Positions 1-6,353 of a DNA stretch of 7,501 nucleotides are shown here, one piece after another. Within the stretch, counting starts at the first letter, position 1. Each line of letters opens with the position of its first letter. Both the position numbers and the translations under genes were made by a program. The stretch is from UBA4615 sp046046245 (lineage in GTDB: Bacteria > Pseudomonadota > Gammaproteobacteria > Burkholderiales > Burkholderiaceae_E). The notes under the pieces are model-generated. The model worked only from the letters and a program-made list of their open reading frames with translations, did no database searches and was not told the origin of the DNA. The stretch lies in contig JBJOKE010000077.1 in the NCBI GenBank assembly GCA_046046245.1, forward strand, positions 1-7,501, in the 5' to 3' direction.

Positions 1-2640
1 GCCGCGGGCGCGCCGGTCGCGATCGTCGTGCCGCGCGGGGCGCTCGTGGCACCGCTGCGCGGCGCGCTGCGCGCGCGGCTCGCGACGCCCGGTCGGCCGT
101 GGGCGCCGCCGCCGATCCGCCCGATGGCCGCCTGGGTCGACGAGCTCGCGCCCGCCGTGCCGGTCGACGCGCTCGCCCGCACGCTGTCGCTGCTCGAGGT
201 GCTCGACGCGGCGATGCCCGACAGCCTGCCGCGGCGTGCGCCGGCCGATCGGCTGGCGTTCGCCGGCGGCCTGCTCGAGGTGCTCGATGCGTTCGCGCAG
301 GCCGGCGCGGCCGGACGGCTGCACGATCCGGCCTTGATCGCCGGGGTGGTCGAGGCCTTCGGCTCGCCGATCGCCGCCGAGCGGCTGCGCGATGACCTGG
401 CGCTGCTCGCGCGGGTCGCCCGCGCGACCGAGGGCGTGGGCGTCGACCCGGTCGCGCAGGGCATCGCGCGCACGCGCCGCCTGGCGGCTGCCTGGGCGGC
501 GCGTGGCACGCGGGTGGCCTGGCTCGGCTGGCAGCTGCCCGAGCCGATCGAGGCGCTGCTGCTCGCCGAGCTCGGCGCATGCCTGCCGGCGGGCGCGCTG
601 CTGCGGCTGGAGCCCGACTGGCCGGCCATCGGTCGCGCGGCGCCGCTGATCGCCGCGGCGTGGCCCGAGCTGGTCGGCGACGACCCGCCGCGGCCCCTGC
701 GCGAGCGTCGCCACCGCTGGCGCGCCGCGCCCTCGGGCCCTGTGCCGACGCTGATGCACGCGGCCGACCGCGAGCGCGAGGCGCAGCTCGGCGCCCGCTG
801 GGTCCACGCGCGGCTGTCCGTGGCGATCGAGGCCGGCCGATCCCCGCCGCGCCTCGCCATCGTCGCGCTCGACCGCTGGCTCGCGCGGCGCGTGCGCGCG
901 CTGCTCGAGCGTGCGGGCGTGCTGATCGACGACCGAGAGGGCTGGCTGCTGTCCACCACGGTGGCCGCCACCGCCGCCATGGGCTGGCTCGACGCGGTGG
1001 CCGGCGACGGCTACTACGACGATCTGCTCGGCTGGCTCGACTCGCGCTTCGTGCGCCCGCCCGACGACCGCGCGCTGCGCCGACACGTCGAGCGCCGCGC
1101 GACCGCGGGCGGCTACCTGCGCGGCTGGACCGGGCTGCTCGCCGACGACGGCGAAGCCGGCGCCGCGCCCGGGGCGATGCGGGCGATGCACGCGCTCGCG
1201 CTGCGCCAGGCGCGGCCGCAGCCGCTGCGTGCGCACCTCGATGTGCTCGAGCAGGCGCTGCGATGGGCCGACGCGCAGCGGCGCCTGGCGGCCGACGCCG
1301 CCGGCCGCCAGCTGCTGTCGATGCTCGAGTCGCTGCGCCGCTCGGCGGACGGCGACGGCCACGGCCGGCCGCTGCCGCTCGCCGAGTTCCGCGCGCTGCT
1401 CGCGATGCTGCTCGAGCGGCATCGCTTCTTCGGTCCGATCGAGAGTCCGGTCGAGCTGCTGACCCCGGTCGACGCGGCCGGCCGAGACTTCGACGCGGTG
1501 CTGGTGCTCGGGGCCTCCGAGGCGACGCTGCCCGCCGCGCCCGCGCCGCTGCCGCTGGTCAACGAGCCGCTGCGCGCGATGCTCGGGCTGCCCACCGCGA
1601 CCTCGGCCGCCCGCGCCCAGCAGCGCGACCTTGCGCTGCTGCTCGCGCTCGCCGAGCAGGCCGCGGTGACCTGCCGCACCGATCCGTCCGACGGCACGCG
1701 CCCGAGCCCGTGGATCGAGCGGCTGCGGGCGATGCTCGACGATGCCCGCCTGGCCGACGACCACGACGACCCGGGCACGTCGCGCAGCATCGTCGCGGCC
1801 CCGGCGGCGAGCCCTGCACTGCCGTTCGGCCCCCTGCCCGATCGGATCGCGGTGAGTGCGCTCGAGCGGCTGGTCGCCTGCCCGTTCCGCTTCCTCGCGC
1901 AGGACGGCTGGCGGCTGCGCGAGCCCGACGAGCCGGTCGACGTGCCCGGCGTGCGCGAGCGCGGCGAGCTGGTCCACGCGATCCTCGAGCGTTTCCACCG
2001 CGAGGCGCACGCCCGCGGGCTCGCGTTCGCCGAGTCCGGCCGCGATGCGCTTCGCGCGCTGCTCGTCCGGACGACCGAGGTCGAGGTCGGGCGCGAGCTC
2101 GGGCGCGGCGGCGGCGCGCTCGGCGAGATCGCCGAATGGCGGGCGACGCTCGAGCGCTACGTCGACTGGGCGATCGACGACGCGGCCGGCGGCTGGGTCT
2201 GGGCCGACGGCGAGCGACCGGGATCGGTCGAGGTCCGCTGGCGAGGCCCGCAGGGCGAGCGCACGCTGCGGATCGAGGGCCGCCTGGACCGGCTCGACGA
2301 CGGCCCGGACGGACGCCGGGTCGTCGACTACAAGCTCGGCGACCCGCAACGGCTCAAGCGCATCGCGGGCGCGGCGGACCAGGCCGCACAGCTCGCGCTC
2401 TATGCATGGTTCGCCGAAGCGGACGGCGAAGTCGCCGCGAGCGGCTACCTGTCGCTGCGGCGGGACGGCGTGAAGTGGGTCCCGCTCGAGCGGCCGGCCG
2501 CCGAGGTCGTCGCGGCGTGGCGCGATCGGCTGCCGGGGGTGCTCGCGCGGATCGAGGCCGGCGAGCCGATCCGTGCGTCGGGCTCGGCCTGCGAGCACTG
2601 CGCGAGTCGCGGGCTCTGCCGCAAGGGGCACTGGTCGTGA
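1..2640 (+). CDS. AddB-like PD-(D/E)XK nuclease, DNA double-strand-break repair (5' end outside window)
   Basis: This is most of an AddB-like subunit of a RecBCD-type helicase-nuclease. 879 codons are visible and the reading frame is open to the left edge. A GTG at 28 could be called a start, but the in-frame residues before it (AAGAPVAIVVPRGAL) look like the first beta strand of the family, followed by the typical W-x-P-P-I-x-P-x-x-x-W segment, so the true start lies upstream. Residues 1 to about 610 form the degenerate helicase-like part; no Walker A is visible in it. The C-terminal nuclease domain (about 611-879) is intact: G-E-L-V-H with H659, D763 in a GRLDRLDD segment, D776-Y-K778, and Q797-x3-Y801. 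C627 (ACPFRF) plus C864, C867 and C873 at the extreme C-terminus match the four-cysteine iron-sulfur staple of AddB nucleases. Length and layout fit the roughly 900-residue 'probable DNA repair protein' family related to AddB (TIGR03623, from memory). It overlaps the following helicase gene by four bases, so the two subunits are probably made together. Identification as an AddB relative is secure; partner and in vivo role are inferred. Confidence 0.9.
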   Translation, partial: AAGAPVAIVVPRGALVAPLRGALRARLATPGRPWAPPPIRPMAAWVDELAPAVPVDALARTLSLLEVLDAAMPDSLPRRAPADRLAFAGGLLEVLDAFAQAGAAGRLHDPALIAGVVEAFGSPIAAERLRDDLALLARVARATEGVGVDPVAQGIARTRRLAAAWAARGTRVAWLGWQLPEPIEALLLAELGACLPAGALLRLEPDWPAIGRAAPLIAAAWPELVGDDPPRPLRERRHRWRAAPSGPVPTLMHAADREREAQLGARWVHARLSVAIEAGRSPPRLAIVALDRWLARRVRALLERAGVLIDDREGWLLSTTVAATAAMGWLDAVAGDGYYDDLLGWLDSRFVRPPDDRALRRHVERRATAGGYLRGWTGLLADDGEAGAAPGAMRAMHALALRQARPQPLRAHLDVLEQALRWADAQRRLAADAAGRQLLSMLESLRRSADGDGHGRPLPLAEFRALLAMLLERHRFFGPIESPVELLTPVDAAGRDFDAVLVLGASEATLPAAPAPLPLVNEPLRAMLGLPTATSAARAQQRDLALLLALAEQAAVTCRTDPSDGTRPSPWIERLRAMLDDARLADDHDDPGTSRSIVAAPAASPALPFGPLPDRIAVSALERLVACPFRFLAQDGWRLREPDEPVDVPGVRERGELVHAILERFHREAHARGLAFAESGRDALRALLVRTTEVEVGRELGRGGGALGEIAEWRATLERYVDWAIDDAAGGWVWADGERPGSVEVRWRGPQGERTLRIEGRLDRLDDGPDGRRVVDYKLGDPQRLKRIAGAADQAAQLALYAWFAEADGEVAASGYLSLRRDGVKWVPLERPAAEVVAAWRDRLPGVLARIEAGEPIRASGSACEHCASRGLCRKGHWS
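2623..2628 (+). promoter_or_regulatory. Ribosome binding site of the AddA-like helicase gene
   Basis: AAGGGG lies eight bases before the GTG at 2637, inside the last codons of the AddB-like gene. It matches AAGGAG at five of six positions and has suitable spacing. It supports GTG 2637 as the start and, with the GTGA stop/start overlap, suggests translational coupling of the two subunits. Confidence 0.65.
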
Positions 2641-5600
2641 GCGCGGCGCTGCGGTTCACGCTCGACGGCCGGCCGGTCGATGCCGACACGTTCCGGCTCG
2701 CGGCGATCGAGCCCGCGGCGAGCGTCGTCGTCGACGCCTGTGCGGGCAGCGGCAAGACGACGCTGCTGGTCACGCGGATCGTCCGCGCGCTGCTCGACGG
2801 CGCGGCGCCCGACGAGATCCTCGCGGTCACCTTCACCCGGCTGGCGGCGCACGAGATGCACGAGCGGCTGGTGAAGGCGCTTCGCGAGCTGGCGCTGCTG
2901 GACGACCGTGCGCTGCACGAGAAGCTCGCCGGCTGGTTCGGGCTCGGCGAGTCCGGCGCGGACGCGGCGCTCGTGCGGGCCCGCGGCCTCTACGAGGCGG
3001 TGCTCTGCCATCCGCGCGGGCCGGAGATCACCACCTTCCACCGCTGGTTCCGGACGCTCGCTTCGATCGGCCCGCTGTCGGCCGACTCGGGCGAGGGGCG
3101 CGAGCTGAGCGAGGAGGGCGCCGCGCTGCTGCAGCAGGCGTGGTTCGAATGGCTCGACGCGCTGCGCGAGCCGTCGCAGGCGGCGCTGCGCGCGGATCTC
3201 GAGACGCTGGTCGCGGCGATCGGGCTGTCGGGCGCCCGTACCTGTCTCGGATCGATGGTCGCGCAGCGGACCGACTGGGCGGTGGCGGTGGGCATCGACC
3301 TCGACGCATCGGCCGACGCGCTCGCCGAGGCCGCCGGGCAGGCGTCGCAGGCCTATCGCGATGCATGGGTCCGCGCGGCCTCCGAGGCGACCGGCACGCC
3401 GGTCGCCGACGGCGACGCGCTCGCGCTCGCCGCGGTCGGCGACGCGGCGCTGCGCGACGGGCTGGCCGCCTGCGCGCGCCCCCTCGGGCGCGGCACGGCG
3501 AGCGCGCGGGAACTGGCCGAGACGCTGACGACGCTCGCCTCGGGCGGGGCGGCATCGGCCGACGCGGCGGCCGCTCGCACCTGGCTCGGCGCGGTCCGCG
3601 ACGCGGTGACGACGAAGGGCGGCACGCCCCGCGCGTGGCCGTCGAGCAAGGCGCTCGATGCGGCACTCGCCGCGGACGGGGGCGCCGAGGCGTGGGTCGG
3701 ACGCTGGCAGGCGATCTTCGATCGGGTGGCCGCGCTGTGCGTGCTGCTCGACGAAGCGCACGCGGTCGACCTGAATGCGGCCGCGATGCGCTGCGGCGCA
3801 TCGCTGCTCGATGCGTTCCGCGCGGCGAAGCGCCGGCAGGGCGTGATCGACTTCGCCGACCTCGAGACCCTGGCGTGGCGGATGCTGCGCGACCCGGGCA
3901 CGGCGGCCTACGTGCAGTGCCGGATGGACCGCCGCTACCGGCACCTGCTGTTCGACGAGTTCCAGGACACCAGCAGCCTGCAGTGGCGCGTGATCGCCGA
4001 CTGGCTGCAGTCCTACGCGGGCGCGGGGTCGCGGCCCTCGGTCTTCGTCGTCGGCGATCCGAAGCAGTCGATCTACCGGTTCCGGCGCGCCGAAGCCCGC
4101 GTCTTCGACGCTGCGAAGGCGCTGCTTCGCGAGGCCTTCGCCGCCCGCGAGGCCGCCACCGACACCACGCGGCGCAACGCGCCGGCGATCGTCGACGCCC
4201 TGAACCGCTGCCTGCCGGCGTTCATGCCCCACTACCGCGAGCAGGCCACGGCCGCCGCGGGGCCACGGGGCTTCGTCTGGCGGCTGCCGCTCGCCGAGGC
4301 CGGAGCCGCGGCCGGCCGTACCGTGCCCGACGGGGCGCCCGAGCCGTTCGACTGGCTCGCGTCCTCGCGCGACGACGAGGAGCCCTTGCGCCACCGCGAG
4401 GGGCTCGCGATCGCCGACGCGGTGCTGCGGGCGCGAGCCGCGTTCGCGGCCGAGGGCCGCACGCTGCGCTGGTCGGAGGTGATGGTGCTGGCACGCAGCC
4501 GCAGCGGCTTCGAGGCCTACGAGCGCGCGCTGCGCGAGCGCGGTCTGCCGGTGCGGTCCGACCGCGCGGGCGGACTGCTGCGCACGCTCGAGGGCGACGA
4601 CCTGCGTGCGCTGCTCGCGTTCGTGCGGCGGCCGACCGACGACCTCGCGCTCGCGCAGGTGCTCGTGTCGCCGCTCGTCGGGCTCGATGCCTCGGCCCTC
4701 GCGTGGATCGCGGCGCGAGGGCCCGCCGCGGGCACGGGGGCAGGGGACGCGGCGGGCACGGTCGACGCGGTCGACGACGACGGGTCCGGATACCCGCCGC
4801 CCGAGCCGGACGCCCCGATCCGCGTCCCGCGCCGATGGTGGCCGCGCCTGCGCCGTCTCGCACGGCATCCCGACCCCGCCGATCCGCCGCCCTTCGACGC
4901 GGCCGAGCTGGTCGGGCTGCTGTCGGGCTGGATCGACGCCGCGTCCCGCGTGCCGGTCCACGACTTCCTCGATGCCGCGCTGTCGCAGGTCGATGCGTTC
5001 GCCCGCTATCCGGCCGCGGTCGAGCCCGCGCAACGCGAGGTCGCCCATGCGAACCTGTGCGCGATGCTCGGTCTGGCGCTCGATGTCGACGCCGGACGGT
5101 TCCCGAGCCTGGCGCGCTTCCTGCGCCGGCTGCGCGGTTTCGACACGCTCGAGGACCGCGAGGGACCGAGCGAGGGGCGCGCCGACGCTGCCGACGCGAT
5201 CCGCCTGATGACGATCCACGGCTCGAAGGGCCTGGAGGCCGATCTCGTCGTGCTCGCCGATGCGCACGGGCGTGCGCAGTCCGACGGACATCGCCTGCAC
5301 GTCGACTGGTCGCCCGAGCTGCCGCGCCCGTCGATGGTGTCGTTCCACCTCGGGTCGGCGCTCGTCGGCCTCGCGCGCGCCGACAGCTTCGCGCGCGAGG
5401 CGCTGCTGCGCGAGCGCGAGGACCGGAACCTGCTCTACGTCGCGCTGACGCGCGCGCGGATCGGGCTCGTCGTCTCGGGTACGCGGCACCGTCAGTCGCC
5501 GAAGGTCTCCTGGTACACCGTCCTCGACGGCGTCGAGCCGCCCCCCAGCGGCGACGCGCCGACGCCGCCCGCGGACGACTCGGCCGCGTCGGGTGAGCAC

Positions 5601-6206
5601 TTCGAACTGTCGCTGCTGCACCTGCCGCGGCTCGACGTCGGCACCCGACGCGACCCGACGGACGGTGCCGACGAGCGCGACCGCGACGGCCGTCCGGCCG
5701 GTCTCGTCGCGACCGGGCTCGGCCACGCGCTGCACCGGTCGCTCGAGCTGCTGCCGGCCGGCGCCGACGAGGCGACGGTGCTCGCCGCGCTGCACGCCTA
5801 CGCGCTCGATGCCGGACAGCGCCGCGCCGCGCTGGCCCGTGCGTGCGACGTGCTCGCGCACGCGGCGCTGCGCCCGGCCTTCGATCCGGCCGCGCCGTCG
5901 GCCTGCGAGTTCGAGGTCGTCGATGCCGACGGCGAGGTCCGGCGCATCGACCGGCTCGCACGGGTCGGCGACGAGCTCTGGGTGATCGACTACAAGTGGT
6001 CCGTCGACGCGCAGCGCCGGCCGGCCTACGTCGAGCAGCTGGCCGCCTACCGCGCGCTGGTCGCGGCGCTCGAGCCGGCCCCGCTGGGTGCCGTCCGCCG
6101 CGTCCGCACCGTGCTGGTCGACGCCGGCGCCGGCCGGGTCGAGTTCGACGTGGACCTCCTCGCCGATCGCGACGGGGCGCCCCGCAGGCCTGCGTCGGCC
6201 GACTGA
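2637..6206 (+). CDS. AddA-like UvrD-family helicase-nuclease (ATP-dependent exonuclease subunit)
   Basis: This 1189-residue superfamily 1A helicase with a C-terminal nuclease is the motor partner of the AddB-like protein, for unwinding and resecting double-strand ends. The GTG start shares four bases with the upstream stop (GTGA); no other usable start precedes the Walker A. Helicase motifs in order: Walker A ACAGSGKT (34-41, K40), motif Ia TFTRLAAHEM (65-74), Walker B DEFQDT (440-445), motif III GDPKQS (473-478), a motif IV-like TTRRNAPAIVDALN (from 510), motif V MTIHGSKGLE (858-867) and motif VI EDRNLLYVALTRAR (928-941). A Pro/Asp-rich linker (about 960-985) leads to the nuclease domain: H1030, D1105 (RIDR), D1118-Y-K1120 and Q1134-x3-Y1138, all present. 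Residues about 692-722 form a Gly/Ala/Asp-rich low-complexity insertion. Odd points: no clear Q motif before the Walker A, and motif IV differs from the usual N-Y-R-S. The frame is open far upstream (to 579), but that stretch is a shadow of the AddB-like gene. The gene ends in the ffs promoter. Family assignment is firm; the exact name (AddA versus a related UvrD/RecB-like group) is not. Confidence 0.93.
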   Translation: MSAALRFTLDGRPVDADTFRLAAIEPAASVVVDACAGSGKTTLLVTRIVRALLDGAAPDEILAVTFTRLAAHEMHERLVKALRELALLDDRALHEKLAGWFGLGESGADAALVRARGLYEAVLCHPRGPEITTFHRWFRTLASIGPLSADSGEGRELSEEGAALLQQAWFEWLDALREPSQAALRADLETLVAAIGLSGARTCLGSMVAQRTDWAVAVGIDLDASADALAEAAGQASQAYRDAWVRAASEATGTPVADGDALALAAVGDAALRDGLAACARPLGRGTASARELAETLTTLASGGAASADAAAARTWLGAVRDAVTTKGGTPRAWPSSKALDAALAADGGAEAWVGRWQAIFDRVAALCVLLDEAHAVDLNAAAMRCGASLLDAFRAAKRRQGVIDFADLETLAWRMLRDPGTAAYVQCRMDRRYRHLLFDEFQDTSSLQWRVIADWLQSYAGAGSRPSVFVVGDPKQSIYRFRRAEARVFDAAKALLREAFAAREAATDTTRRNAPAIVDALNRCLPAFMPHYREQATAAAGPRGFVWRLPLAEAGAAAGRTVPDGAPEPFDWLASSRDDEEPLRHREGLAIADAVLRARAAFAAEGRTLRWSEVMVLARSRSGFEAYERALRERGLPVRSDRAGGLLRTLEGDDLRALLAFVRRPTDDLALAQVLVSPLVGLDASALAWIAARGPAAGTGAGDAAGTVDAVDDDGSGYPPPEPDAPIRVPRRWWPRLRRLARHPDPADPPPFDAAELVGLLSGWIDAASRVPVHDFLDAALSQVDAFARYPAAVEPAQREVAHANLCAMLGLALDVDAGRFPSLARFLRRLRGFDTLEDREGPSEGRADAADAIRLMTIHGSKGLEADLVVLADAHGRAQSDGHRLHVDWSPELPRPSMVSFHLGSALVGLARADSFAREALLREREDRNLLYVALTRARIGLVVSGTRHRQSPKVSWYTVLDGVEPPPSGDAPTPPADDSAASGEHFELSLLHLPRLDVGTRRDPTDGADERDRDGRPAGLVATGLGHALHRSLELLPAGADEATVLAALHAYALDAGQRRAALARACDVLAHAALRPAFDPAAPSACEFEVVDADGEVRRIDRLARVGDELWVIDYKWSVDAQRRPAYVEQLAAYRALVAALEPAPLGAVRRVRTVLVDAGAGRVEFDVDLLADRDGAPRRPASAD

Positions 6207-6212
6207 TACAAT
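6204..6212 (+). promoter_or_regulatory. Extended -10 promoter element of ffs
   Basis: TGATACAAT gives a -10 hexamer TACAAT (6207-6212, five of six matches to TATAAT) preceded by TG plus one base, the extended -10 form used by sigma-70. It ends seven bases before the predicted first base of the SRP RNA (6220), which is correct spacing for a transcription start. It stands out as the only AT-rich patch in this area. No convincing -35 hexamer is seen at 16-18 bases spacing (6183-6190 reads cgcaggcc). The TG and following A are the TGA stop codon of the helicase gene. The promoter is predicted from sequence only. Confidence 0.7.
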
Positions 6213-6219
6213 CCGCCCC

Positions 6220-6317
6220 GGACGGGCCCCCTCGCATTCCGGCGTGGTCCACCTGGTCAGGTCCGGAAGGAAGCAGCCAAGGCCGCTCCCCGGAAGTGCC
6301 GAGGATCAGGCTCGTCC
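6220..6317 (+). ncRNA. ffs: Signal recognition particle 4.5S RNA (small bacterial SRP RNA)
   Basis: This RNA forms the SRP with Ffh and targets nascent inner-membrane proteins to FtsY at the membrane. The hallmark GTCCGGAAGGAAGCAGCC is at 6261-6278: a GGAA tetraloop (6265-6268) closed by TCC/GGA, then the CAGG/AGCA internal loop that binds the Ffh M domain. The rest folds into one long hairpin: GGT/GCC (6255-6257 with 6276-6278), CCT/AGG (6252-6254 with 6280-6282), TTCCGG/CCGGAA (6237-6242 with 6290-6295), CCTCG/CGAGG (6230-6234 with 6300-6304), and a nine-pair terminal stem 6220-6228 with 6309-6317 (one G-U). At about 98 bases it is the Alu-less type found in proteobacteria. The ACCCC just after the terminal stem resembles the ACCC tail of the E. 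coli RNA, so the mature 3' end may lie a few bases further on. No stem followed by a T-run is seen downstream. Identity is certain; the ends are inferred from the fold. Confidence 0.96.
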
Positions 6318-6353
6318 ACCCCCTCCGTCGTCTCCGTCTCCCGCGCCCGCCCG
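6318..6353 (+). other. C-rich ffs-dnaX spacer / dnaX leader without visible Shine-Dalgarno
   Basis: These 36 bases between the SRP RNA stem and the dnaX ATG contain 22 C, 7 G, 6 T and a single A. There is no purine run that could act as a ribosome binding site, no hairpin with a T-tract, and no -10-like hexamer. The stretch may be only the 3' trailer of ffs plus an unstructured dnaX leader. The C-over-G skew resembles Rho loading sites but is short. Function is unknown. Confidence 0.55.

Noticed and set aside
28..30. GTG at 28 as the start of the AddB-like gene
   Set aside because: The nine in-frame codons before it continue the family's first beta strand, no ribosome site precedes it, and the frame is open to the edge.
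579..2636. Upstream extension of the helicase frame, giving one 1875-residue open frame from an ATG at 579
   Set aside because: The translation before 2637 is Arg/Ala-rich shadow of the well-supported AddB-like gene in another frame. The GTG at 2637 has a ribosome site, and the helicase homology starts just after it.
2445..5861. A 1138-codon open frame on the minus strand opposite the helicase gene
   Set aside because: Its product is Arg/Gly/Ala-rich with no recognisable domain, as expected for the antisense frame of a gene with G or C in nearly every third position.
4222..6252. A long minus-strand open frame running over the helicase 3' end and into ffs
   Set aside because: Composition is almost entirely Arg, Ala, Pro and Gly, with no motifs. 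It crosses the SRP RNA gene and overlaps a strongly supported plus-strand gene.
6318..6353. Intrinsic terminator after the SRP RNA
   Set aside because: There is no additional stem and no T-run; the only strong stem is the RNA's own terminal helix. A Rho-dependent end cannot be judged from 36 bases.
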